Positions 1 through 5,616 of a stretch of DNA of 6,316 bases are shown here, piece by piece (within the stretch, counting starts at the first letter, position 1; every line of letters begins with the position of its first letter). The position numbers and the translations under genes are program-made. Under the pieces are notes generated by a model. It was given only the letters and a program-made list of their open reading frames with translations. It was not told where the DNA came from and did not search any database. The DNA comes from an uncultured Clostridia bacterium (lineage in GTDB: Bacteria; Bacillota; Clostridia; Christensenellales; Pumilibacteraceae), in the NCBI GenBank assembly GCA_934247335.1, contig CAKQJJ010000081.1, forward strand, positions 1-6,316. Direction: 5' to 3'.

Positions 1-527
1 TAATCGTACTTGCCTGTTCGTTTGCGGGCTGCTCGGATAAACAGAAATACAACGTAAAAATGTATAATATTTCAAGCGAATCTATCGACGAAGAATTTGC
101 AAGCGAAAACCGAATTTCCGGTTCGTCGTTTGATTATGCAAACGAAAATGAAGGTTCCGAAGTGCATAATTCCGATGAATTACCGTCTTTTCGCACTTTC
201 GTTATTAAAGACAAACAAACTTACGATTGCGTTTTTAAAGACGAGCCGATTGTCGTAAACTTCGATAAAGAAGTTATCGTTTTATATACTTTTACCGATT
301 GTTATCGCAACCGGAATTATACCGTTGATAAAATTGCGGTTGACAATACGAATCTCGTCGTAAATTACAAGCTCGATATTTCGTTTTGGGAGCAGGTTTC
401 TTCGCTTTTTGTTCCGGTCGGAGATGCAAGCGGTCCCTTTCAAAGATTTTTGGCATTAAAAATAGAGAAAACAGATATAACCGAAGTAAAGTTTGAGGAG
501 GTGAGTGCGTATTTCTGGCAGAGATAA
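1..527 (+). CDS. Small secreted lipoprotein of unknown function, copy 1 (5' truncated)
   Basis: The reading frame is open from base 3 and the start lies upstream of the window. The internal ATG at 60 is not the start: the frame before it reads IVLACSFAGCSDKQKYNVK, which matches the signal peptide end and mature N-terminus of the next gene. The lipobox is F-A-G-C, with the lipidated cysteine at 30-32, so the mature protein should be anchored to the outer face of the membrane. About 144 residues follow the lipobox and are Ser/Glu/Asn rich at first. A conserved core then runs from the FRTFVIKDKQTYD segment to LKIEKTDITEVKF. The core pattern (a 'TYD..F.DE...VNFDKE.I.LY' block, then a late beta strand) is vaguely reminiscent of PrcB C-terminal-like domains, but that is a weak guess. 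Compared with copy 2 it has a longer loop (FWEQVSSLFVPVGDASGPFQRF) and an extra C-terminal tail (VSAYFWQR). The function is unknown. Confidence 0.8.
   Translation, partial: IVLACSFAGCSDKQKYNVKMYNISSESIDEEFASENRISGSSFDYANENEGSEVHNSDELPSFRTFVIKDKQTYDCVFKDEPIVVNFDKEVIVLYTFTDCYRNRNYTVDKIAVDNTNLVVNYKLDISFWEQVSSLFVPVGDASGPFQRFLALKIEKTDITEVKFEEVSAYFWQR
15..40 (+). repeat. Direct repeat unit A, lipoprotein signal region (partner 674-699)
   Basis: Twenty-six bases covering the lipobox and the first mature residues are identical to 674-699 in the next gene. They encode CSFAGCSDK in both copies. This is coding sequence shared through gene duplication or conversion; it shows no mobile-element character. 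Confidence 0.85.
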
Positions 528-536
528 TGGTTAGTA

Positions 537-587
537 AACGAAAAACGATGTCAAGTCGGGGGATAAGCCGATGTGATTATTTTCGTT
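537..587 (+). other. Inverted repeat in the gap between the two lipoprotein genes
   Basis: The arms AACGAAAA (537-544) and TTTTCGTT (580-587) are perfect complements around a 35-base loop. The loop holds a second short pairing, TCGG with CCGA. An A-run follows on the plus strand (590-596), not a T-run, so this is not a classical terminator for copy 1. It may be an mRNA processing or stability element, or a chance product of AT-rich sequence. The 95-base gap shows no promoter, so the two genes are probably cotranscribed. Confidence 0.3.
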
Positions 588-622
588 GTAAAAAAAGAAA
601 TTGATTTTCAGGAGGAAAGATA

Positions 623-1132
623 ATGAACAAGTTGAGATTTGTTGCGATTTTTCTTGCAATGATAACGATAGTCTGTTCGTTTGCGGGCTGCTCGGATAAG
701 CAAAAATATAACGTAAGATTGGATATTATTCCAAGAAGTTCTATTCGTACCGAATTTGAAAAGGAAAACAGAATTTGCGTCAATTATCCGAACGAAAACG
801 ATCCGTCGGGACCCGATATTTACTACGAAGACGAACCGAGTAGCCGAACGTTTATTATTCGAGATAAAGAAACCTATGATAAAATTTTTACGGACGAATC
901 TTTGTCGGTCGATTTCGACAGCGAAACGATAATTTTATATATTTTTTCGAGAATAAATAGACGGAAAATCTATCTTGACAAGGTAACCGTAAACGGCGAA
1001 CGAGTGCATGTAACGTTCAGAGAAGAATATAGCGATTTAAACGATACGTCTGAACCCGGAGTGGGGTATATGATTGTAAAAATAGAAAAAACCGATATAA
1101 CCGAAGCGGAATTTACAAAGAAAAGACGTTAA
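623..1132 (+). CDS. Small secreted lipoprotein of unknown function, copy 2
   Basis: This is a complete 169-residue protein. The start at 623 is set by GGAGG at 611-615, seven bases upstream. The N-terminus MNKLRF is followed by a hydrophobic stretch (residues 6-19) and the lipobox F20-A21-G22-C23, a clear type II signal peptide, so the mature protein (about 147 residues) should be a membrane-anchored extracytoplasmic lipoprotein. It is a paralogue of the preceding gene. Shared blocks are CSDKQKYNV after the lipobox, SRTFIIRDKETYD (near residue 76), the FDSETIILY block, and VKIEKTDITEAEF near the C-terminus. The middle is diverged and the loop before the last conserved block is shorter. I do not recognise a named family with confidence; a PrcB-like domain is a remote possibility. 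It sits 95 bases after copy 1 with no visible promoter, so it is probably in the same transcript. A terminator follows at 1171-1207. Confidence 0.85.
   Translation: MNKLRFVAIFLAMITIVCSFAGCSDKQKYNVRLDIIPRSSIRTEFEKENRICVNYPNENDPSGPDIYYEDEPSSRTFIIRDKETYDKIFTDESLSVDFDSETIILYIFSRINRRKIYLDKVTVNGERVHVTFREEYSDLNDTSEPGVGYMIVKIEKTDITEAEFTKKRR
674..699 (+). repeat. Direct repeat unit B, lipoprotein signal region (partner 15-40)
   Basis: These 26 bases are identical to 15-40. Together the two units mark the duplicated lipobox segment of the tandem lipoproteins. Confidence 0.85.
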
Positions 1133-1137
1133 GGAGG
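1131..1137 (+). promoter_or_regulatory. Orphan ribosome-binding-like site after lipoprotein copy 2
   Basis: AAGGAGG overlaps the copy 2 stop codon. The only nearby ATG (1152) is 14 bases away, further than usual, and opens a frame of six codons (MKSYCI) that runs up to the terminator. It could be the leftover start region of a deleted third lipoprotein copy, or a chance purine run. No protein is called here. Confidence 0.3.
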
Positions 1138-1170
1138 AAATACATATAAATATGAAATCGTATTGTATAT

Positions 1171-1207
1171 AAAAGGCGCCCGAAGCGATATGCTCCGAGC
1201 GTCTTTT
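1171..1207. terminator. Bidirectional intrinsic terminator between convergent genes
   Basis: The outer arms AAAAGGCGC (1171-1179) and GCGTCTTTT (1199-1207) pair with one G-U. The inner arms CGAAGC (1181-1186) and GCTCCG (1192-1197) pair with one mismatch around the loop GATAT. The A-run on the left and T-run on the right let it work in both directions. It lies 38 bases after the lipoprotein stop and 11 bases after the stop of the convergent acetyltransferase. Confidence 0.75.
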
Positions 1208-1218
1208 AACGTAAAGGA

Positions 1219-1668
1219 TTAAAAGCCTTTTTTCATTTGTTCGTAAGGAAGGGAAGTAAAACCGCACGCACGGTACAGCTTTTTTGCCCGCTCGTTGTCG
1301 GGTTCCACTTCGAGTCGGTATCTTGCCGCAGGGTAAAGCGCGGATAATTTCCCGAAAAACGTTTTTGCCGCGCCCATTCCGCGAAATTTCGGCTTTAAGT
1401 ACAGTTCGTCCACCCATACGCATTCGCCGCCCGCCTCGCGCGAGTAGGTTTTTGCAAGCAGAGCAAAGCCCGCAACCTGCGTTCCGTGCGTGAAAAACAG
1501 ACATTCGGCGTACGGAGTGCCTGCCATAATATCGGTAAACGCCTGCTCGTGAAAACTGTCGGGAACGGGAGCAAGCACCGCGTCGGAAGAGTAAAAGTCG
1601 CGGCTCATTTCAAGAAATTCGGCTTTGTCGCCCGGGCAAAGCTTTCGTAAATCGAATAATTGGGGCAT
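1219..1668 (-). CDS. GNAT-family N-acetyltransferase
   Basis: This 149-residue cytoplasmic protein has the single GNAT fold. It is predicted to transfer an acetyl group from acetyl-CoA to an amine; the substrate cannot be told from sequence. The acetyl-CoA pyrophosphate loop is in VDELYLKPKFRGMGAAK, with R96-G97-M98-G99-A100-A101 matching the R/Q-x-x-G-x-G/A motif. Motif B is EPDNERAKKLYRACGF (122-137), with N125 and Y132 in the places typical of the family, and Y132 as the candidate general acid. The N-terminal part (DLRKLCPGDKAEFLEMSRDFY) fits the first strand and helices of the fold. Length is normal for a one-domain GNAT. The start at 1668 is supported by GGAG six bases upstream on the minus strand (1675-1678) and by an extended -10 promoter. 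The gene is monocistronic, divergent from the pgsA-like gene and convergent with the lipoproteins. Confidence 0.9.
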   Translation of the reverse strand: MPQLFDLRKLCPGDKAEFLEMSRDFYSSDAVLAPVPDSFHEQAFTDIMAGTPYAECLFFTHGTQVAGFALLAKTYSREAGGECVWVDELYLKPKFRGMGAAKTFFGKLSALYPAARYRLEVEPDNERAKKLYRACGFTSLPYEQMKKGF

Positions 1669-1701
1669 GATTATCTCCGTGTAAAAATTTCAGTCTTCGA
1701 T

Positions 1702-1710
1702 ATTATAGCA
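1702..1710 (-). promoter_or_regulatory. Extended -10 promoter for the GNAT gene
   Basis: Read on the minus strand, these bases are TGCTATAAT, a perfect extended -10 (TGnTATAAT). No good -35 hexamer lies 16-18 bases further upstream, which extended -10 promoters tolerate. Transcription would start near 1695, leaving a leader of about 27 bases. Confidence 0.6.
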
Positions 1711-1791
1711 TAAATTTTTGCAAAAATCGACGAAAATGAGATAAAAATACAAATTAAAAAGCTATTTTGCCGAAAAAAGGCGGGCTTTTCG

Positions 1792-1820
1792 TTGACAAAC
1801 GCAAACAAAAACGCTAAAAT
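1792..1820 (+). promoter_or_regulatory. Sigma-70-type promoter for the pgsA-like gene
   Basis: The -35 is TTGACA (1792-1797) and the -10 is TAAAAT (1815-1820), with a 17-base spacer. The predicted start of transcription is near 1827, giving a leader of about 17 bases that carries the GGAG site at 1835-1838. Confidence 0.75.
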
Positions 1821-1843
1821 ATATCGCGGAAAACGGAGAAATC

Positions 1844-2527
1844 ATGAATAAAAAACTGTTTACGAAAAAAAACGTAGTGACCATTCCCAACCTTTTAAGT
1901 CTTATGAGGTTGGTTCTCATTCCGTTTATTTGCTACGAATATTTCAAGCTGCACGACTATATCGCGACGGCTATTCTCGTAGTGGTTTCCGCCGTTACCG
2001 ATATTGCCGACGGAATAATCGCGCGGAAATTCGGAATGGTGTCCGACCTCGGCAAAATGCTCGACCCGCTTGCCGACAAGCTCACCGAAGGGGTGCTTAT
2101 TCTCGCGCTCTCGTTTACGTATAAATATTTGTTGCCGCTCGTCGTGTCGTTCGCTTTGTTTGAAGTAAGCAAGGCAATCCTCGGCATGGTGGTGGTTAAA
2201 AAGACCGGCGAGGTCAGAAGCGCCAAATGGTTCGGAAAAATCAACACGGTGTATCTGTACGAAACCATTCTCGTTATGATAGTGTTCCGCAACGCGCCCG
2301 ACAAGGTGATTTTCGCAAAAGTGGTAGTTGCGTTCGCGCTGATGATAACGTCGTTCGTCTTGTACGTGGTTGCCTATTCCAAGGCGCTTAAAGAACTGAA
2401 AAACAAAAAGAAGCCGGAAGAAGCTGCCGCCCAAAGCGGAAACGAGGAGAAAATCGCAGATAATTCCGCAGAAAACGATATTAAAGCGAGTGAAAATGCC
2501 GAAAATGGCGAGAGCAACTGCGCGTAA
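1844..2527 (+). CDS. pgsA: CDP-alcohol phosphatidyltransferase, PgsA-like (phosphatidylglycerophosphate synthase)
   Basis: This integral membrane enzyme is predicted to condense CDP-diacylglycerol with glycerol 3-phosphate, giving phosphatidylglycerophosphate and CMP, the committed step to phosphatidylglycerol. The family signature D-x2-D-G-x2-A-R-x8-G-x3-D-x3-D is complete: D53, D56, G57, A60, R61, G70, D74 and D78. These aspartates bind the metal ions and D78 is the expected catalytic base. The N-terminus TIPNLLSLMRLVLIPF is typical of PgsA, and several further hydrophobic helices run to about residue 185. The start at 1844 has GGAG five bases upstream. At 227 residues it is longer than the usual 180-200 because of a charged, low-complexity tail (about 188-227, Lys then Glu/Asn/Ala/Ser rich). 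Related family members such as a CDP-alcohol-type cardiolipin synthase or phosphatidylinositol-phosphate synthase share the motif, so the exact alcohol acceptor is inferred. It has its own promoter. No clear terminator follows. Confidence 0.85.
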   Translation: MNKKLFTKKNVVTIPNLLSLMRLVLIPFICYEYFKLHDYIATAILVVVSAVTDIADGIIARKFGMVSDLGKMLDPLADKLTEGVLILALSFTYKYLLPLVVSFALFEVSKAILGMVVVKKTGEVRSAKWFGKINTVYLYETILVMIVFRNAPDKVIFAKVVVAFALMITSFVLYVVAYSKALKELKNKKKPEEAAAQSGNEEKIADNSAENDIKASENAENGESNCA

Positions 2528-2589
2528 GTCCCGTGCAAAATTGAACAAATTCGCATAAGTTGTATAAAATGTCGGCGTATACGAAAAAC

Positions 2590-2603
2590 TGCTTGACCAA
2601 GCA
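2590..2603. repeat. Short perfect inverted repeat upstream of the V-ATPase promoter
   Basis: The arms TGCTT and AAGCA flank GACC, ending 12 bases before the -35 hexamer at 2616. It could be an operator for a dimeric regulator, or a small hairpin on a transcript reading through from the pgsA-like gene. No T-run follows, so it is not an intrinsic terminator. Its role is unknown. Confidence 0.35.
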
Positions 2604-2615
2604 CCCGAAAAACGT

Positions 2616-2644
2616 TTGACAAATCGACAAAAACATTTTATAAT
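2616..2644 (+). promoter_or_regulatory. Perfect consensus promoter of the V-ATPase operon and its leader RNA
   Basis: TTGACA (2616-2621) and TATAAT (2639-2644) match the sigma-70/sigma-A consensus at all twelve positions with the ideal 17-base spacer. Transcription should start near 2651. The site is 88 bases past the end of the pgsA-like gene and about 165 bases before the first ATPase start codon. Such a strong promoter suggests that control comes after initiation, by the structured leader, or by a repressor. Confidence 0.85.
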
Positions 2645-2650
2645 AATAAA

Positions 2651-2765
2651 GTACAATTAAACGTTGGTGGAGTCTGTCACAATTACCGTAGCCGCGAGTG
2701 TCCTGCGAACAATCGATTATTATTCGTCAAGGGCTTATCCGGGCGGCAATAGTGGCATTTTTTTT
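2651..2765 (+). ncRNA. Structured leader RNA with terminator; candidate riboswitch (possibly Na+-I class)
   Basis: This stretch begins at the predicted transcription start and ends in eight consecutive T (2758-2765), 49 bases before the first ATPase codon. It has no plausible coding frame. Visible pairings are TGTCAC (2675-2680) with GTGGCA (2752-2757, one G-U); GCCGC (2691-2695) with GCGGC (2743-2747); GTCCT (2700-2704) with AGGGC (2730-2734, one G-U); and GCGAA (2705-2709) with TTCGT (2723-2727, one G-U), the last two stacked across a two-base bulge. G+C-rich unpaired blocks (2734-2742) remain. The closing stem abuts the T-run, so this fold would act as an intrinsic terminator or attenuator. 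Na+-I riboswitches are known to control genes that harness Na+ gradients for ATP production, and the K subunit here looks Na+-specific, which motivates that class. I could not verify the consensus from memory. The alternative is an independent small RNA. Confidence 0.55.
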
Positions 2766-2814
2766 GTAAAAAAAGACAAATTATCTTTGTAAAAAGATTA
2801 TCGGAGTAAAGGCT

Positions 2815-3135
2815 ATGATAGAAGAAATTTTATCCGACGTAAAGAAAGCGGAACAACAAGCCGCCGGAATAAGACAGCAAGCCGAACAGCAATCGGACGC
2901 GATTCGTGCCGAAGCCGACGCGCTGGCTGCCGAACAAATCGAAACGGCAAAGAAAAACGCGAAAAACTACAAAAGCGCGGAAATCGCCGCCGCCGAACGC
3001 GACAGCGATACGAGAGCCGCCGAGTTTGCCGCCAAAACGAACGCCGAATGCGAAAATCTCAAAAGCGAATATGCCGGGAAAGCCGAAAATCTTTCCGAAG
3101 AAGTATTCCGGAGGGTGTTAGATGGCAATTGCTGA
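2815..3135 (+). CDS. ntpF: V-type ATPase peripheral stalk subunit H/G (NtpF/AhaH family)
   Basis: This 106-residue, almost entirely helical protein is rich in Ala, Glu, Lys and Gln, with heptad-like spacing throughout (EEILSDVKKAEQQAAGIRQQAEQQ...). It is a predicted coiled coil that pairs with subunit E as the stator holding the catalytic head against the membrane subunit I. There is no membrane segment. Length fits the family (about 100-110 residues). Sequence alone would only say 'charged coiled coil'; the call rests on its place as the first gene, directly before subunit I, as in the Enterococcus ntp operon. The start at 2815 has GGAG at 2803-2806, eight bases upstream. Its last 14 bases overlap the start of the next gene, pointing to translational coupling. 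It follows the structured leader RNA and the perfect promoter. Confidence 0.85.
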   Translation: MIEEILSDVKKAEQQAAGIRQQAEQQSDAIRAEADALAAEQIETAKKNAKNYKSAEIAAAERDSDTRAAEFAAKTNAECENLKSEYAGKAENLSEEVFRRVLDGNC

Positions 3136-5152
3136 AATGTCGCGCATGACCCTTGTTGGGCTTAAAAGCGACAAAAACGCTATTCTGGACGCGTTGCAGC
3201 GCACCGGAGCCGCTCAGATTACTCCGTCGGAGGAGTACGAGCTTGCTCCGCGCGGCGAAAACGGAGAGGGAGTCTCAACCGAAAACGCTCTCGTTCTTCG
3301 CGCCGAACACGTCCTCGAATATCTCACCAAAGAATTGGACGACGCGCCCAAAACTCTTCGCGGCAACGGCGTGGCGAAGGACGGAATAGGCGTGACGTCG
3401 CAGCAGTTTTTCGCCGTGGGCGACGCGCAGGAAGAGTACGAAAAAATTCTGTCGGACGTCGAAAAAATCGAATCGGACAGAAGTGAAAACAATTCGGCTT
3501 TATCCGCCGTGCAGGCGGAGCGGAAAACGTACGCCGATTACGAATGCGTGCCGGACAGCTTTGCCGCTTTTTGCGACACCGAATGCGCCGCAGTCTATCT
3601 CGGAATAATTCCGTTCGACAAAACCGCCGCGTTTGCCGAGCAGATGAAAGCGCTCGATACCGCAGCTTTTCGTATTCTCGGCAACGCCTCGCGCGGAGAA
3701 GTTGCGTGCGTGGTTTCTTACAAGCCCGAAAAAGACAAGGCGGAAACGGTTATGTCCTCGTGCGGATTTACCCGCTGCCCTATTAAAGACGACGTAATCG
3801 CAAAGGACAAGCTGCGCGAACTCGACGAAAAAGAAGAGTACTTAAAGCAGATCGGCGAAAAAATAACCGCCCGCGCGTGTGAAGCCGCCGCTCTTACCGA
3901 AAAGATAAAAATATACGTCGATTATCACAACTTTCTGAAAGACAAATATTCTCTCGACGAGGGATTTGCCGCAACCGACAGTGCGTTCGTGTTGTCCGCT
4001 TACGTCCCCACCGAGGCAACCGAACGCGTTAAATTGGCGGTAGATCAGGCGTCGCACGCCAATTACGTTGCTTTCGAGCAGATCAAACGCGACGAATTTG
4101 CGCCCACGCTTATGAAAAACAAAAAAGCGGTTGCAAATTTCGAGTCGGTTACAAATATGTATTCGGTTCCCGCGTACGGCGCGCTCGACCCCAACGGCGT
4201 TATGGGATTTTTCTTCTCGCTGTTTATGGGCGTCATTATGGCGGACGTAGGATACGGACTTATGATGATAGTAGGCGGCTTCCTGTTTGCCAAAAAGCAG
4301 AGGGAAGGCACAACCGTAAACCGTATGGCAAAGGTTTTTGCAATCGGCGGATTTTTCGCGGTCGCGTTCGGCTTACTGCTGGACAGTTTCCTCGGAATGT
4401 CGCTGTTCCGCGGTAGCGAGGGCTATTACGGCTCCATTCTGCCCGCGTCGATTGCAGGTAAGTACGCCGAATGGTACGCCGAGTTCATCGACCCGGTTGC
4501 CGCAAATGTGCGCCTCATGGGCATAGACATCCCGTCAATGCTGCTGTGGTGCCTGGGACTGGGCACAATTCACATCGCTGTCAGCCTTATCATGAAAGCG
4601 GTTCAGTGCTTCAAGCGCGGACAAATCGTGGACGGAATATTCGGCGGAATAGTGTGGTCGCTTGCGCTTATCTCTCTGGTCGTGTGGGTGTTTTGCATGT
4701 GCGCGGAGATAAATTCGGTTACGACTTACGCAATGTACGCAACCGTCGGCTGCGCCGGACTGGGCGTTTTAACCGCAGGCATAACCGAAAAGGGCGCGTG
4801 GAAGTTTATAAAAATGTTCACGTCGGCGTACGGACTTATAAACTACGCCTCGGATATACTAAGCTACGCCCGTCTGTACGGACTTATGCTGTCGGGCGCG
4901 CAGATAGCGTCCATATTCACCAACACGCTTGCCATACAGATGCTGTTCCCCAGCGGCGTCGTCGGCATAATATTCGGCGTGATAGTGATAATAATCGGAA
5001 ACGTATTCAACGTGGCGATGAGCCTTCTGGGCGCGTTTATTCACGATTCCAGACTGCAATACGTGGAATTTTTCGGTCGTTTTTACGAGGGCGAGGGCGA
5101 ACTTTTCACGCCGTTCGGTCGCTCGTACGAACATATATACTTCAAAAACTAA
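3122..5152 (+). CDS. ntpI: V-type ATPase membrane subunit I (subunit a homologue)
   Basis: This 676-residue stator subunit provides the ion half-channels next to the rotor ring. Residues 1 to about 355 form the cytoplasmic arm, with charged helical stretches (near 110-145 and 225-270) that dock the peripheral stalks. The membrane half starts at about 361 with the family hallmark MGFFFSLFMGVIMADVGYGL. Further hydrophobic segments lie at about 401-428, 468-497, 504-524, 532-553, 572-608 and 614-640. The motif SYARLYGLMLSGAQIA (from 581) holds the essential arginine, R584, that faces the proteolipid carboxylate during rotation. The C-terminus HDSRLQYVEFFGRFYEGEGELFTPF region is also canonical. 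The length is normal to slightly long for bacterial subunit I. The start at 3122 has GGAGGG six bases upstream (3110-3115) inside the preceding gene, which it overlaps. The K gene follows after 18 bases. Confidence 0.96.
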   Translation: MAIAEMSRMTLVGLKSDKNAILDALQRTGAAQITPSEEYELAPRGENGEGVSTENALVLRAEHVLEYLTKELDDAPKTLRGNGVAKDGIGVTSQQFFAVGDAQEEYEKILSDVEKIESDRSENNSALSAVQAERKTYADYECVPDSFAAFCDTECAAVYLGIIPFDKTAAFAEQMKALDTAAFRILGNASRGEVACVVSYKPEKDKAETVMSSCGFTRCPIKDDVIAKDKLRELDEKEEYLKQIGEKITARACEAAALTEKIKIYVDYHNFLKDKYSLDEGFAATDSAFVLSAYVPTEATERVKLAVDQASHANYVAFEQIKRDEFAPTLMKNKKAVANFESVTNMYSVPAYGALDPNGVMGFFFSLFMGVIMADVGYGLMMIVGGFLFAKKQREGTTVNRMAKVFAIGGFFAVAFGLLLDSFLGMSLFRGSEGYYGSILPASIAGKYAEWYAEFIDPVAANVRLMGIDIPSMLLWCLGLGTIHIAVSLIMKAVQCFKRGQIVDGIFGGIVWSLALISLVVWVFCMCAEINSVTTYAMYATVGCAGLGVLTAGITEKGAWKFIKMFTSAYGLINYASDILSYARLYGLMLSGAQIASIFTNTLAIQMLFPSGVVGIIFGVIVIIIGNVFNVAMSLLGAFIHDSRLQYVEFFGRFYEGEGELFTPFGRSYEHIYFKN

Positions 5153-5170
5153 ATTCGGAGGAATTAAACA

Positions 5171-5593
5171 ATGAAAGAACAGGCAATCGGAATTATGGGA
5201 CTGGCGATCTGTATGATCCTCAGCGGAGCCGGATCGGCAATCGGTTTGTATAAAACCGGATCGGCTGCAGCCGGCGTTCTCGCCGAAGACGGAAAGAAAT
5301 TTTCCAAGGTCATCGTCCTGGCGCTGCTCCCCGCAACCCAGGGTATTTACGGATTCGTTCTCGCCGTCATGAAACTCGGACTCGTCGCAAACGGCTGGTC
5401 GCTGTTTATGGCAATGCTCGCAATGGGCGTAAACGGTCTCGTGTCCGCTTATCTCCAGGGTAAGACGGCAGCCGCATGTATCTACGCCGTAGGCAAAAAC
5501 GCAGCCGGCAGCGGTAAATACGTTCTGTTCCCCGCAATGATCGAATTCTACGCGATTCTGTCGTTGGTGCTGGGCATCATGATCACCCTGTAA
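5171..5593 (+). CDS. ntpK: V-type ATPase rotor proteolipid, subunit K, with a Na+-binding signature
   Basis: This 140-residue protein has four membrane helices in two homologous hairpins (LLPATQGIYGFVLAVM in the first, LFPAMIEFYAILSLVLGIMI in the second). About ten copies form the rotor ring that carries ions past subunit I. Only the second hairpin carries the essential carboxylate, E125; the first has Q57 in its place, as in E. hirae NtpK. All ligand side chains known from the E. hirae ring have matches: L53, T56, Q57, Y60, Q96 and E125 for L61, T64, Q65, Y68, Q110 and E139. Spacing within hairpin one (L-x2-T-Q-x2-Y) and between the last Gln and Glu (29) is identical. The coupling ion is therefore predicted to be Na+. 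The start at 5171 has GGAGG nine bases upstream (5157-5161). A strong hairpin follows the gene. The length is a little shorter than the usual 155-160. Confidence 0.95.
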   Translation: MKEQAIGIMGLAICMILSGAGSAIGLYKTGSAAAGVLAEDGKKFSKVIVLALLPATQGIYGFVLAVMKLGLVANGWSLFMAMLAMGVNGLVSAYLQGKTAAACIYAVGKNAAGSGKYVLFPAMIEFYAILSLVLGIMITL

Positions 5594-5616
5594 TCGGAAA
5601 TATTCAAAAACTGCTC

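Noticed and set aside
527..604. 25-codon basic frame starting in TAATG at the end of lipoprotein copy 1
   Set aside because: Stop-start overlap is suggestive, but the nearest good GGAGG (496-500) is about 26 bases away, and the sequence is better explained by the inverted-repeat spacer.
1037..1504. Minus-strand open frame overlapping the GNAT gene in another frame
   Set aside because: The GNAT frame has both acetyl-CoA motifs, a ribosome binding site and a promoter. This one has none and crosses the terminator.
1757..1789. Terminator-like inverted repeat AAAAGC/GCTTTT upstream of the pgsA-like promoter
   Set aside because: The arms are short and AT-rich, and there is no upstream plus-strand gene that needs terminating, since the neighbour runs the other way.
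2541..2568. Second promoter (TTGAAC, 16-base spacer, TATAAA) after the pgsA-like gene
   Set aside because: The -35 matches only four of six and the spacer is short. A perfect promoter lies 75 bases downstream, so this one is not needed and could be chance in AT-rich DNA.
1895..2656. Long minus-strand open frame (253 codons) opposite the pgsA-like gene
   Set aside because: It lies opposite a gene with a complete enzyme motif, its protein is rich in His, Phe and Arg without any family motif, and it crosses the promoter and intergenic region.
2651..2765. Leader RNA as 6S RNA, SRP RNA or T-box
   Set aside because: It is too short for 6S RNA, lacks the conserved SRP tetraloop and internal loop sequence, and lacks the T-box TGG(N)ACC sequence.
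4471..5253. Plus-strand open frame (260 codons) inside the subunit I gene
   Set aside because: It is an alternate frame of the membrane domain of subunit I, very Arg/His rich, and runs into the K gene. The subunit I frame carries the conserved motifs.
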